A DNA stretch of 64,000 bases. Source: Choristoneura fumiferana (Eukaryota; Arthropoda; Insecta; Lepidoptera; Tortricidae). Position 1 is the first letter of the stretch. Every line of letters starts with the position of its first letter. Shown here in pieces: positions 35,787 to 49,875 of this stretch. The stretch spans positions 63,317 through 127,316 of the forward strand of contig NC_133500.1 of NCBI RefSeq assembly GCF_025370935.1, written 5' to 3'. The notes beneath the pieces were generated by a model, which saw nothing but the letters and a program-made list of their open reading frames with translations, did no database searches and was not told the DNA's origin. A program made the position numbers and the translations under genes.

Positions 35787-38579
35787 ATTCCCGCGCTGAG
35801 TACAGTTTTTTTTTTCAATGAACAGATCTTCTTATGTCTTATAGTTTCAGACTTTCTCATACTGGCCAATCTAAATAAGCCACCCTGTATAGATATACAC
35901 ATACTTAAAATTTAAACATCCAAGACTTGTCTCGTCCGGGCATCGAACCCGGGACCTCAAGCTATGTGGTCATGTTCTGTAACCACTAGGCTAATCGGTC
36001 ATCCGTCAATACGAGTACGTCTCATTTCGGCCTACTTAGGTCCTATACGTCCCTCTTCTGGGCATGTACAACGCAACAGAATTAGACGGTTTGTAGTACC
36101 ACGCAGACCCAGTGTGGATTGGGAACTTCGCACTGAAAATTTAATTGCTTCTCATGTATGTACACTACGATTATTTCCACTTTGCTACTCGACCTCCACT
36201 CCATCGACTCCATTGTGACACGAAAATTAATCATACATTTGTATGGATAATTTTCGTGTCACAGTGGAAAAAAATAATGGAAATTATGCTAACGCAGCTA
36301 TAACGGTGTGCAACTTTGGTCTTCACCCAAATGTAAATTATAAACAAATAACGACAAGTTAATATTTGTTTTGTTTTTTACTCATCATCAAGCATTTTCA
36401 CCTTGTCTAATATACAAAGCCGGATTCTTTAGACGTTTTCGCGGCCATGGCCAAATCTTGATTTCAATCATTCTAGAATGACTTATCATGGACAGGGATA
36501 TTTGGAAATAATCCGATCTGCATTAGCGATCCCTTAATAGCGAACCTACTGTTAAAAATAAAGTTGTGTTAATACTTGTGATGTATCATTTAATAATATT
36601 GTAAATCTGTTTAAAAAAACTATACCTCGTTGAGTTCCTTGCCGATTCTTCTCACAGAGGTTTTCCGAACGGTGGTAGATTTTTTTTGACTTTCATAAGC
36701 CTAAATTGAAATAAAGATATTTGACTTCGACTTGGACTTTGAATTGTCGAGTGTCAAAGTGGACAAATTGGACTGTACAGGTTTCTTAAATACAATCTGT
36801 TCCATCACCGTTAACTCGTGGTAAATTTAAAATGAAAATTTTAAAAAGACTGCAAGTGTGAGGGCGGTGGTGATCTCTTACCATCAGAAGACCAACTTGC
36901 TCGTTTGCCATCCAGTCGAATAAAAATAACTGCCTATTACCTTCTATAGGTATTTATATGTACCTATTTTCTGTATAACTTACTAGTGGTGTCCAATAAG
37001 GAAATATTATAATTGTATTGAAATATAGCATATAAATTCCGAAAGAGGCAAAAGCAAGCCCCGGTTTTTTCAAACCTGTAGTCTTTTGCTTTAGAAGCCA
37101 TAATATATTAAGCCACTAGCCTACCAAAACTTTTCAAGAAACACGAATTACTGCTCTATATTCACTTTGGCTAAAGTTTGAGCAAGTCATCGCTTTTGCA
37201 GTAATCGAGCGCGATTTAGGGTACGATTCTATTGACAAGACAACAGGAACAAGAGTAGAGACATCATAAAAGTTAGAGCCAAAATCTAAAATTAATCTTA
37301 ATCTAAACAGCTTGATGGATTTGGCCCCGGATTGAGTCTCTGGAATAACACAAAGATTACTTTTTGTCCCGATGTTCCCACAAGATCTATGTAAAAATCC
37401 AAAATCTTAAACACTTACTCTATTGGCATGAAATTTTGCATGATGAAGACCCAAATTTAAAGGTTGCGTATCTAGTCGCATAATTATTGAAAGCCATAAC
37501 GCAATCTTTGTCATATTTTTTTTTGTCATAATTTTTACACTTCTTTTTATTTGCGTACTATTTCTGGTGTGCAATAAAGAGTCATTGTATTGTATTTTTC
37601 TCACCAAAAATATACATTTTTTTAGATTTTTTTAAAAAGTCATCCTGGATTCAGAGAAAAGCAAAATGACAAATATTATTTTTTATGTCTTTCAACAATT
37701 ATGCGAGCCGATGTGGATCCCAATATAAATACTGGGAAATCTCATGGCTTTTTTTTATATAAGAGAGGGAACAAATATGCGTGTCCTGCCACCTGCCCGC
37801 CCATGGACACCCGCAACACGAGGGGTATCACAAGTGCGTTGCCGGCCCTTAGAGAAACTGGTAGAATTTTTAAATATATCTACAAGTATAATAAGTTATA
37901 CCGCTCCAGGAATGCTAAAAGGTGGAGGCTGGTTCCATATTTTTTAATTAAGTAAAATACCAAATTCCAGTTTGAGTGCCAGAAATATTTACGCAAGCGA
38001 AACAGCGGGTCAAAACTAGCTTACACATACACACATTAAATGTCTGCCAATCGCGGGGAACTAGGCTTATCGAACAACTCGCCAACAACAAACCTAATTA
38101 GAAAAGTTCATTATTCATTCAACATTACTGCTAACAGCGTAGAGCCTCTACGGCGTAGGCCGTCTACGAGCTACGAACTAGGGAAACATTTGGTATTTTT
38201 TTCTAAGATTGCATTGAAGGAATGAATAGTCTCCGTATGCTTATTTATTTATTTATTTGCATAATTTGTTTGTAATATAAAAAAAATACAGCATTACAGT
38301 AAAACCAAATGCGCTGTAAAATTCAAATTATACTTTACATAAAAAAAACACAAAAAGACATTAAAAAACAAAAAAATATATGAAAGGTATACTTTTTACC
38401 CGCGACTTTGCAGGCGTAAACCATTAAACAATAATTAAATACCAGGGGATGACAACCAATTTTATTGACCTAGCCCCAAAGTAAGCATTACCTTCTGTTA
38501 TGGGCACTAGGCAACGGATAAACATACTTAAATACATATTAAACATCCAACACTCGAGAGCGAAAATTCATATTTTTCA

Positions 38580-39214
38580 ATATCGAAAATACAAACTAAG
38601 ACATGGATGCACAGAAAAACCAGAAAAAGAGACTAGCGCTGGGAATCGAACCCAGGTCCTCAGCAGTCCGTGCTGCGTGCTATAACCCCTACACCACCGC
38701 TGGACAGGAATCTAGACACGAACTTTTCCTATGCATATATATCTCAGGTTGCTATTTATCTACTACGCTACTTAAAGTACAATTCAATAGAATCTGTAAA
38801 TTTTCTACATATTTAAGACACCTATCGTGGGCACACTTGATTATATATGTCCCTGTTGTTGCAATTATCATCTAAAAGGAATCAAAAAAGAATAATAGTC
38901 ACATCACAAAGCCTTAGGCAGCCCGGTGTTTATATTAGTAGGCTGGAAGTGTCTACAGGATTGACAGATTCTATTGAATTGGAGTTTAAGCAGCAGCACT
39001 AGCGACATCTATGTTCCGCTCTCATCGAGAGACGTCACATTCTTTCGGAACTAACCGCTCACCCAGACAAGAGATGTCGCTACTAAGCAATCAAATTATG
39101 ATTGTTTTTTTTATATTTATTTTTTTGTTTTTTCGATATGTTTCCACGGGATACCAGTAAAAGTAACAAATTTGGAGTTGAAATAAAAAATACAAAAAGA
39201 CTCCAAAAAAACAA
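38580..39214 (+). mobile_element. SINE B insertion, second-haplotype allele of 15017-15625
   Basis: It is bounded by tcatatttttca at 38568-38579 and 39215-39226. Same structure as copy 1: antisense tRNA-like left part and sense 3' tail. Presence in both copies dates the insertion before their split. Confidence 0.75.
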
Positions 39215-41719
39215 TCATATTTTTCATACAAAATCTACCCCATTCGGGGATCGAACCCGTGACCTCAAGCCTCATAGTCAGGTTCTCAAGCCACTGGGCT
39301 ATCTGGTTTTATAGGTTCTGTATCCAATGTGATTTTTTGATGGAACCATACATATTACTGTTACATTTAATGTTTCCCGACAGAGTTTTTGAATTTTGTG
39401 GTAAATAATTTCCGATAAAATATTATGAAAAATCACTCCACTACATCTATATGTCATTACTTCTAGTTCTGATAGTTAGTTAGTTCTAGTTCTGATTCTA
39501 AGCGTGTTCCACGGAACCCTAGGGTTCCGCGATATCCCTGTAAGGGTTCCGCAAGAACTTAGAAAAAAAATAACCTGAGCCGAACCTGATATGAGACTTC
39601 AACTGTCCTCTATCAAACCTGATATCAACCGATTGATGAAAAATAAAAAACAGTATCATACCTGCCATTAGTAAGATTTTTTTTCTTTTTCAATATCTTC
39701 TATGATTATACTTGTCTTGTTGTGTTGTTGTTGTTGTTGTGTTGTTGTTGTTGTTGTGTGTTGTTGTGTTGTTGTTTGTTTGTCTTGTTAAGATCTCTTT
39801 TATAAGTTCGCCTTTGTACTCTTTTGTTTTCTTTTTGCATTATTTTTGTGTTTTATGTACAATAAAGTTTTACATACTTACATACTTGTTATGTAAGTAA
39901 GTAATAAGTAACTGTTACATGGCAGGTACTTTTTAATGCTTATTAGTAAAGAATACACTTTTAAAAACTATTGTTTTATTGTGGGTTCCATCAAGTATAT
40001 CGCTTTCCAAAAGGGTTCCGTCACCAAAAAAGATTGAGAACCGCTGTGATAAACAATGCCACTTTTATTTAAAAGGCTGTAGTTTACGATCTGAATATAA
40101 ATAGTTCACTCCGCAGAAAACTCGTCGAGACTAGAACGGTGGAAATAAAGCATGTCCGGTAACAATTGGCATCCATTTGTTATTACAAAACCAATTGAGC
40201 TCTTAAACGTTAGTGCCAGCGTTCGGCACATCACTAGAGATGGGAAAAACCGTTAATATTTAATTTATTTGCAAAATAATAAAATATTTTTACGAGAATG
40301 TGTAGTACAAAAACAGGCAAAGAGCATGTCAAACACACCCCGGATATGGTTACATAGCCGTAACGAAAAAATCATAGTAGGTATGCGTATTAAATAAGTA
40401 ATCATTTTCCAAGGATTATGTATTTTGTATGGAATTTTCCAAGTTCTAGTAGGTAATACAATATGGTTTTTATTTTAAATCATTGGGGGTTCCGAAGACG
40501 ATTAATCGATTCACTGTTTGCGAAAAGTGCAAATTTTCATTGAAATCGAGTGTTTCCGCCCCCCTTCTAAAGGTTAAACTGTTGGTTGTTTTTTTTTTAA
40601 ATGATGATGGTATTTATTATATCAAAACAAGGAAAACTATAACGGCTAAGTTTGCTTGAGAATTAAGAGTAGTTTAAGAGTAAGTAGCAGAATAACGTAC
40701 TTATATTTTTTTAAACAAAAAGTGGAATCGACTTCAAAAACCTTGAAAATAATTTAAAAATTCGATGGTTGCCCTCGATGTTTCTAAGATTCCATCATCA
40801 GATCCTGACTTGTGTCAATAGAACCACTGTAGAATAGAAACCCTGTAGAATAGAAAAATAATTTTGAAATTCGGCCCACAATCGGAGCTATCGCGTAAAA
40901 AACACACAAAAAAACACGAAAATAAAAATGTTCCATGTTGCAATATTCCATGCCAAATACTAAATAAGAAAAATGTTACTTGATTTTTTCATAACGGCTA
41001 CGGAACCCTATCTTATTTGTGGTTCGGGAGCGAAGCTACAGGATAAAATAATCGCAAATAAATGCTTATCTTGTTTCTTTAGGTAATTTTAAAACCCCTT
41101 ATATTTTTTTACTTTTTTAAATATTTCCTAAACCACCCATCCCTATCACAACTAGGCACTGGAAACAGGGGACAAAGCCTCCATTAGGAGACTGCAAGAT
41201 TGTAAGACTGCGCCAGCGCCGTCTTGTTTCGCTTTATTTCCAGCGATTCGAAAAATAAAGAATATTAATGCTAAGACCGTCTGCGGCCACCCCTGACCTC
41301 TCATAGATGTAGAAACATCAGAAGTGGCTTCTTTGTTTTAAGATTTCGTGATTTTCACTCATAATTATTACAGCACCCGGGACTTATCGCGCTAGTTAAA
41401 CGAGACGTATGAATTCGGATAGACAAAATTTTTAAAAAAACCTCTCGCTAGTCTCATTTTGGAATGTCTCTCTGAACTCATAATCTGTATTGATGATATG
41501 AACGCGTTGACGATGAATGGCCGTTGGTCTTGAAAAAAACTTCTCGAGGTCAAAATGTTAAATTTCGTCCCAGAAAGCAGACGGAATAATTGCCACGAAG
41601 AAAAAAATATTTTCGAAAATTTTGGGCCACACTCCAAACATTATTATAATATAAAATTATAAAATTAAATAAAATTAATTAAAAACCCAATAGTCCGACA
41701 GAACTCTAAATATAAACTA

Positions 41720-43141
41720 AAAACCGGCCAAGTGCAAGTCGGACTCGCGCACGAAGGGTTCCGTACCATCTATACAACATTAGACATTAGCAAAAAACGG
41801 CAAAAAAAACAAGTTTGTTGTACTCGTATGGGAGCCCCCCCTTAAATATTTATATTTATTTTTAAAGTGATTATACAACTAAAGATTCTGTGAATATTTC
41901 AAGAGTCTGCCGCTGAGAACGGGTGTTGCCGTTATTAATAGGTATCAAGCAAAAAACGGCAAAACAATCACGTTTGTTGTATTTTGTATATTTGTTGTTA
42001 TAACGGCCACAGTAATACCTAATCAGTGAAAATTTCAAGTGACTAACTATTACTACTCAAGAGATAAGAGCCCTATGTCAGACGTATGGACAGACAGACA
42101 GACGGACAGACGGACAGATGGACAGCGGAGTCTCAGTAATAGGGTTGCGTTAGCACCCTTTGGGTACAGAACCCTAAAAAGGAAAAAAACAAGTCCAGTA
42201 GTCTAGAACTATGTCAAGTAACTTGCTCACGCACGCACTTGCGTGTTTTGTTCACGATTTAAAAGTGGAAGTTTAAGTTACGAGAGTTTACCTATGTTAA
42301 AATATTTTTCACATTTTTTTTCTGTAGCTAAAGATTCAAAAAATGTTAATCGCTATACAAGTGACTAGACAAACTCTTTTGCATTTGGTCCCGTAGATTA
42401 CTGGGGTCATTTTTAAAGTTCCGTACCTCGAAAGGAAAAAACGGAACCCTCACTTTGTTGTCCGTCCGTCCGTCTGTCAAGAAACTTTTTCTCAGGAACG
42501 CGTGGAGGTATCAAGCTGAAATTTATATCAATTACTCAGGTCTACTGTCCTTTAGAGCTGTGAAAAAAATCAAACTTCTAAGCCAACGCAATCAAAAGAT
42601 ACAGCCGTTTATGCCGCAATTTCCGCAAATTTTCTTAACTCGCAAGGGAACCAAAACCTACAGGGTACTTCCCGTGAACTCAGAATCTTGAAAGGTGTGA
42701 AGCAACGTCTTATAGCACAGTCAGGGTTTCTCAAACTTATGGCCCCACGTACCCCTGTTAAAGTTTCTAGACGATAGCGAACCACCCCCCCCCCCCCCCA
42801 AAGAAAGTAATAAAATTGACTGATGGAGAAACTAAAAATAAAAAAATACAAAAAGACTCCAAAAACCAATCTTAATCATCTTGCTAGTCTTGCAGCCTGG
42901 TGGTTTTGGAGTCACGTAAACCTTGTCGCGAACCCCCTACCGTCGAATAGCGAACCCCTAGGGGTTCGCGTACCCCAGTTTGAGTAAGCCTGTGTGGCAC
43001 AGATAAAGGAAAAATTGCGAAAACCGTAAATGTTTAGTTACATCATACAATAAAAATATTTTTACTAATTTTAAAGTTAATACCTACAGGTTTGTACGGA
43101 ACCCTCGGTGCGCGAGTCCGACTCGCAATTGGCCGGTTTTT
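41720..43141. mobile_element. TIR element (ggccaagtgc family) with both ends
   Basis: The left end is aaaaccggccaagtgcaagt and continues to agggttccgtacc. The right end is gtacggaaccctcggtgc, then gcgagtccgactcgc and ggccggtttt, the inverted match over about 48 bp. The interior is about 1.3 kb, non-coding, and includes the hAT-like insertion at 42721. The allele at 18050 has lost most of the right end. Confidence 0.65.
42721..42994. mobile_element. hAT-like MITE, only in copy 2
   Basis: The ends cagggtttctcaaact and agtttgagtaagcctg are inverted matches of the hAT type. Flanks tagcacag (left) and tggcacag (right) look like an 8-bp target duplication with one change; copy 1 has the single site near 19035. 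The interior holds a run of about 18 C and a palindrome gcgaacccctaggggttcgc. Confidence 0.6.
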
Positions 43142-43365
43142 TAATGCTTTTTACAGTAGCCGATTCCTTTTTAAGTATATCTGAAGCATCTGCTTAGTTG
43201 CGTCTCCTGTTTCGCCAGTCAGTAGCCACTTCCAGTACAACAGAAGCCGGTGCTTGAAGACAATAGACCACGCCGGCCATTTGCAGATTGCTTGACAGTA
43301 ACTACCGGCGCACAGCTTAAACGTCTCATCTAGATTATAATATAACGTAAATATTTTGCCGTATA

Positions 43366-43618
43366 AACGTCCCACTTGCTGGGCACAGGTCTCCTCTCAG
43401 AATGAGACGGCTTGGGCCGTAGTTCCCACGCGGGCCCAGTGCGGATTGGGAACTTCACACACACCATTGAATTGCTTCGTAGGATGTTGTCCTTCACCGC
43501 AAAGCTCGTGGTAAATTTCAAATGTAACTCCGCATATGAATTTCGAAAAACTCAGAGTTTGAACCCACGATCCTCTGCTTGAGAGGCGATAGGTCAAACC
43601 ACTCGGCCACACGGCTGT
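43366..43618 (-). mobile_element. SINE C, allele of 19322-19586
   Basis: Same insertion as in copy 1, with deletions around the B box and a base lost in the head (ggccacacggctg). Confidence 0.65.
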
Positions 43619-43775
43619 GCTTCCAACGGCGCCAAAGTTCGATAATTTTCCTCTGAACACACAAATTCCTATTTTAATTTTGTATGGGGAGAGACCTATG
43701 TCAAACCGTCGTCACAGAATAGTTACTTTTGTACTTTGTCGTTTTACAGACACGTACTTAGCGCCATACAAGATT

Positions 43776-44113
43776 AAGATTGTTTTTGGATCTTTTTGTA
43801 TTTTTTATTTCAATTCCAAACTCACTCCATTGGAACTAACTTATTGGTGAGCAGTTCCAATGAGTGCCGAAAAAAGTTTCTCGATGAGGCTACGGCACAG
43901 ATGTCCTAGCGTCACTGCTTAAGTGACTAAGTAAGAAACGAAACAAGCTGAGATATGAGGTGCATAGGGAAATTCGTGTCGGTACCGTTGACCATCAGTG
44001 GTGTAGCGGTATAGCACGCGGTACGGATTACCGAGGACCTGGGTTCGATTCCCAGTGATGGTCTTATTTTTCTGTTTTTTCTGTGCATCTTTATTTCAGT
44101 TTGTATTTTCAAT
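43776..44113 (-). mobile_element. SINE B, shortened allele of 19745-20252
   Basis: The target duplication ccatacaagatt is kept (43764-43775 and 44114-44125). The antisense arm breaks after ttcaattccaaa and is followed by tccattggaactaacttatt, the reverse complement of the sequence at the fold-back centre in copy 1. So the middle has been lost and partly inverted. Confidence 0.65.
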
Positions 44114-45994
44114 CCATACAAGATTGACAAATGTGTTAATGTGACAGAGTAAAAAAGTAACCAGCTACTTTTGATGCTGACCTTACAAGTACATCGTCCT
44201 ATGGCTGATATGATAATAACAGTACAATTTCCTGAAATGCAGTGGGCGTGTAATAAATATAAGAACATTAGTGTAAAAGTAACATTTGCCATGTCACAAT
44301 GTACAAGGATTTCATGGGCCACCATGGAATCTTTTCAAAGTAAAAGTGATTACGATTTTCCTTGTTAATTAATGCGAAGTTACTATGACGTTTACTGTGA
44401 AATGGTTCCATTTCGGCTCATGAATTCGAGTCCTTGACCGTACAATGTGTGTGTGTCCTTCACTCTATAAAATTCTGGATGGTTATAGGTGAAATTTTGT
44501 ATGGAGATAGTTTGAGACCCTGGGAAAGATATAGGATATATTTTATCCCGGAATATCACATAATTTCTGCGTGATAGCAATAAACGAATTTTCGGCACAC
44601 CGCAGTTGGTACTGGAACCGGGGTTCATAGCATAGAAGTATGAATGGATACATATACCTAATAGAATATATATTACAGGTCAGCTACTTATTACAGGTCA
44701 ACAATCTGACATCAACACGCATCGAAAATTTTGGATTTTGGGTAATTGATTACTGATTAACATAACGTGTTTTTTTTTTCAACATAGCATATGAACTAAA
44801 CATCATCCTACAGCCATTATTTTCTTTTATAATACATCCTGTGGATGAATAACTCAACTGAAGTCTGGTTACAATCTGGCGCTACAAACGTTATTTTAAT
44901 TAAAAGATCGCAGGAAATCCTCTCGCAGACAGAAAATTAAAAGGACAACAGATATTTCTAGGATTTTTATTTTTCAACAATGTTGCTCTGTTTGAATCTT
45001 TTGAGATCGTCTAAAATCACGGTCCAAGGCAAGCCAGAAAAAGCCTTAAATGACTTTTTGTAAAAGTCATTGTCTTACACCGCATTGAGTTCTAGGACCC
45101 CGATTAACGAATGCAATTTTTTTTTAATTTTAGATTCACTACTAACTGTCAAAGTTTTGAAAACACAAGTTCAAACGAACAAATTACAAATTAAATTAAG
45201 TTTTTGTTAAAATCAAATAAATTGTCAATAGACCCACCTCTCTTTCTTAATTAAAGTGATAGTTATTTTAATTTAATAGTAGTTTTAGTCCTATGGATAT
45301 TTTGTATTTTCTTAATATTTCTTAGTAAATTATTTATTTATTAATAAATTTGTGTCCCTTTATTAAATACCATATTTTTCATGTACTTTTTCTTTTTAAT
45401 ACTTTTTTAAGTATTTTATTTGTAATTATTTATTTTGAAAAAATTACTTTCTGCCAAGTTTCTTGCGGCGCATTCTTCTTGGCATGATGGTCTTTCCGAA
45501 AGCGCTGGTAGTTTAAAAAAAATACGTGTAAAAGTGCCCATTGCAGACTATTTACAGAATAAATGATTTGATTTTAACATTTAGCATAATTAAGTAAATA
45601 ATAACCTAACCTAACCAAAAAAGTTTGAAAACCCCCGACACTGTCACTTCACAGTTCAACACCTCAAAAAAAGCTGAACCAATCTTGATAAAACATCCAT
45701 CACTAGAAATCCTGCTTTCAAATAAAAAAACCGCATTCAAATCGGTTCACCCAGTCCAGAGCTACGGTGCCACAGACAGACAGAAGACAGACAGACACAC
45801 AGACACACAGTCATACAGACACACAGACAAATATAGCGGTCAAACTTATGAAACCCCTTTTCTCGTCGGGGTAAATACAAAGTAGTATCACGTACACACG
45901 TTACATTGCGTGCTAATTTATTTTATAAGGAAATAATAAGTCTACATTTTTTTACTAAAACATAATAAAGTGTGAAGTGTGAGTGCATATCAAG

Positions 45995-46290
45995 CCGTGG
46001 TGGCCTAGTGTTTGACATCGCCTCTCAGCAGAGGGTCGTGGGTTCAAACCCGGCTCGCACCTCTGAGATTTCGAAATTCATGTGCGGAGTTACATTTTGA
46101 AATTTACCACGAGCTTTGCGGTGAAGGAAACATCGTGAGGAAACCTGCACAAACCGGCGAAGCAATCAATGGTGTGTGTGAAGTTCCCAATCCGCATGGG
46201 CCCGCGTGGGAACTATGGCCAAGCCCTCTCATTCCGAGGGAGGCCTGTGCCCTGCAGTGGGACGTATATAGGCTGGGATTTGATGATGAT
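45995..46290 (+). mobile_element. SINE C, allele of 22142-22450
   Basis: It occupies the same position as in copy 1 but has a dozen or so one-base deletions, for example cctagtgtttgacatcgcc in the head. A short frame here is not a gene. Confidence 0.65.
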
Positions 46291-47365
46291 AATAAAGTGT
46301 GACCACCCTTAAAGTTTGAGGTTGTATTAAAAGGAATTTCTTGGTTGAACGCCGAAACACACATTCTGCCTTCGTCATTTGCTTTCTTAAAAACTTTAAC
46401 ACTTTTTACTACTTACAAACACAAGTGTAGGTGTTTCGTTTATTTTTACTTTCCAAAAGTTTGACCGCCTTACCGCACTCTGGATTTGACTAACTTAAAA
46501 ACTTTTAAATACTGACCACACTTTATACCTTAACACTACCAACATAAGGCACATAGTCGCGTGAGAGCTTAGATTTTCCTTTGAGGTGTAGTAGTTCCTT
46601 AAAGTTTCGTGAGTTAAGACTAGGTTACACTGTGTGAGTAAAAGTTGGTCTAGTCAGTTACTACTCGTAAAGCATGGTTACTTGCACATAGCGGTCATAC
46701 TAACCAAACTGTCATCACAAGAGGATTTCAATTATCTTCAGATAAAAATAAAGGAAAGAAAAAAATAATTATTAAATGCAAGTGTAAAATAAATTTTGAA
46801 CTAAACGCTATAAAACTACCTGTTACCTGTTATTTTCATTTGTTTTATCTACATAAATTATTTAATCTATACTCATATAGTAAATCCTCCATTAAATGCG
46901 TTTAAAAACCATAGATAATTACCAGCATTACGACATTGGATTATATTATGAACACGGCAGTAACGTAATGGTCATTACGAGACCGAAATCTATATCGTAA
47001 TGAACATTACCGCACCGGACCGAGGTGGGGCTTCTGCTTCACCAGGCGCAGGAGGTCGTGGGGCAGACATAGTTCTGGTTGCAATGCAGGTAATTCTCAC
47101 TCAATGGTTCTTGAACGCATGGTGGTGGCAGAGGATTTAATATATGGATGTAGACAAAGTAATGTATCCTCGTGTGATCCTCGCATTTTAAGGACCCTTA
47201 TTACGTGTAAGAGTTGCATAAACTACTATAATTTTATTAATATGCATTTTTAGTATAAATGTGAGCTTTTATTCTGTAAGTGGGCTGCAAACGGCTCTTT
47301 TATAAAGGTTTTTTGTCACTACCAGCGTTTTCTAAGGCTAAAAAGCTATGTGTGTGAGTGTGTGA

Positions 47366-47372
47366 GAGAGAT

Positions 47373-47429
<57 letters not shown>
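47366..47429. repeat. GA microsatellite, longer allele
   Basis: gagagagatagagagacaga and then a pure GA run; the allele at 23540-23575 is shorter and uninterrupted. Confidence 0.9.
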
Positions 47430-47430
<1 letters not shown>

Positions 47431-47957
47431 GAAGAGGGAGATATATTTAATTTACACAGGGTAAAATACAGTGGGAAGAAAAAATAAAATAAAAGAACAT
47501 CGAAAAGTATAAATTGGACTCCACTCAGCACAATATCTTCCAGACAGTGAAATACCATGGTAAGATGACAGCTACTGTCTACTCTCAGGCCAGTAGTTCG
47601 CTCAGTGTGACCTGGCCTTAGTTGTTTGGCGAGTGGAGGTTACTTGTAGCCTAAGTTACTGCATTAGAAGACGGATAAAGAGTTAGTGGTCGTTGGTTCC
47701 TTTAACAGTAGCGATGGGTATAAACAGTAGTTCTGTTTATAGGTTTACAAGCATTTAACTTGCAACGTACACCTACCTATCTATACTGAGTGGCAAAAAA
47801 TCTGGCCCTCAAATGTATGCAGTAATAGGTACTTTTGTATGGAGAGTGGGCCAAATATTGTGCTGCTGAGTATATATTATGATTTAAGAATTTGCAAACT
47901 ATTTTCGAAAACTTACTGGTATGCGATTGCAAAAATTGGAAATAAAATAAATCATCA

Positions 47958-48250
47958 TCATCATTATCATGTCAGCCGAAAGACATCCACTACTGGACAT
48001 AGGCCTCCCCCAAGGCTCTCCACTCAGGCCGGTCTTGTGCTTCCGCATCCATCGCGATCCTGCGATCTTAACCAGGAAGTCGCTCCATCTCGTTGTAGGC
48101 CTACCGACAGCTCGTCTCCCGAGAACCTTCTGACCTGTTGCGAGTACTCTGGACCATGGTGGACTCAGTAGCTTTTTTAATCAGCTCAGTCTAGCGAGTT
48201 GGTGATCGCCGCGTACCTTGCCTTCCAACTGCCCCTGGACCACAATTTTT
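47958..48250 (-). mobile_element. RTE-like LINE 3' end, allele of 24108-24420
   Basis: Same fragment with an atc/gat-repeat tail at the left. Compared with copy 1 it lacks about 20 bp near 48120 and has an added stretch near 48230 (gcccctggaccacaattttt). Confidence 0.55.
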
Positions 48251-49875
48251 CCATTGAGTTCACATTCCTGGAGATGTGACCAAAGAACTTCAGTTTACGA
48301 CATCCAATAAGCATTGCTATAGACAAACCAAAACTATTTACTATGGCAAGGTTCTACAGTGACCTAGAAATCAAGTTGGTTGTCTACTTATATATATCGA
48401 CAGACCCGCTTACACTCTAACAATTCTACGCTTTACTGTGCCATATCTCTTCTTATCGCATTTTTATCGCACTTTTTACGACAGAGTGCAATATTTCCAA
48501 CGTCCTACCAATTCACTCTCAGAAAAGAATACAAAATTGTAACGAGAGCTGTTTAAAGTTTTCATTTTATAAGGCATTATTTCTCCTATCTTGTTGAAGC
48601 AATCTTAACCTAACGCCATAAAATCTTGCTTCACAAACTGTCATACCTGTCAAGTGCGAGTTGAACTTGTGCATTAAGGGTTCCGTACGGAAAAAAAGTT
48701 TTTGTTGTTTTTGTACGTAAGTTTTTTTTGTTCACTGTACTTTTTGTTAACTGTACTTACACTGTTATCCAAGTTAGTACATGTGTATACCTACTAAATT
48801 TCAAACCAATTTGACCACTGAAAATGAGTTAAATTCTATTTTCATTTGACGACCGGATGGCCGAGTGGTTAGAGAACCTGACTACGAAGCTTAAGGTCCC
48901 GGGTTTGATTAGATATGTTTCGACAAAATCGGTTGAGCCGTTTTTGAGATATTAAGCTTTGAAGTGACAAAGTCGAGGGTTTTCCAACTTTTTGTTGGTT
49001 AGGATATGTTATATACCTATAAGAGGGGAAAACGAGCATGCGGTTCACTAGATGGGAAGCAATAACCACCGCTGATGGACACTGGAAACATGATAATAAA
49101 ATAAAAGTTAAGTAAAAACTTGTACTTTAATATTTCTATACAGCATGTTCCAAGGCCTGATGTCGCCGAATTTCATAATTCTATACCATTAAATAATAGT
49201 TCTACTATGTAGATTTTTTATGGCTTTTGCCTGATAACACACCTTTGAAAGATATATTTTGACGAAATACCATAACGGGACTTATCACGCTATTTTTACA
49301 CGAGTAATATTTACCTCGACGTTTCGGCAACGTTACAGTTGCCGTGGTCACGAGTAGACTGAAGTGTGGGGTGTCAAGTCTGCCTAGCAGCGCGAGTTCT
49401 TCGAACTACCCGCACTTGATCACTAATAGTACCGGCACTCGTATCACGAACTACCCGCACTTAGTCACTTTTATTAGTCACCCTATCACACCGACACACA
49501 ACACTAACAACGTCCGATCGTCCCTCCGAACATTCATCCCGACGCCGACACTAAATAAATAAATAAATATTACTTGTGTAAAAATAGCGTGATAAGTCCC
49601 GGTGGTATTTTGACTATGAGTGGGAATCACGAAAGTTTGAAACGTTATATATTTTGACGACTTAAAGCCTACAAACTTAAAAGCTTATTTTTTTCAGGTT
49701 CGAAGAATTGTAGATTTGAATTTCTATTTGATACTGATTTCAACCTCCACGCTTAGCACAGAAAACATCTCCAGAAGTTATCCCATATGGGTTCAATTTA
49801 TCTTAGAGCTATGGAACCCTAAACATGATATGAACATGATGATGGAGTGAAACAAGAGTGATTTAAAGTAGAGTT

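Noticed and set aside
49344..49562. A 72-codon frame conserved in both copies (also 25961-26152).
   Set aside because: No splice context, start or stop pattern supports it; the sequence repeats ttcgaactacccgcactt-type blocks and ends in an aaataaataaat string, so a repeat is more likely.
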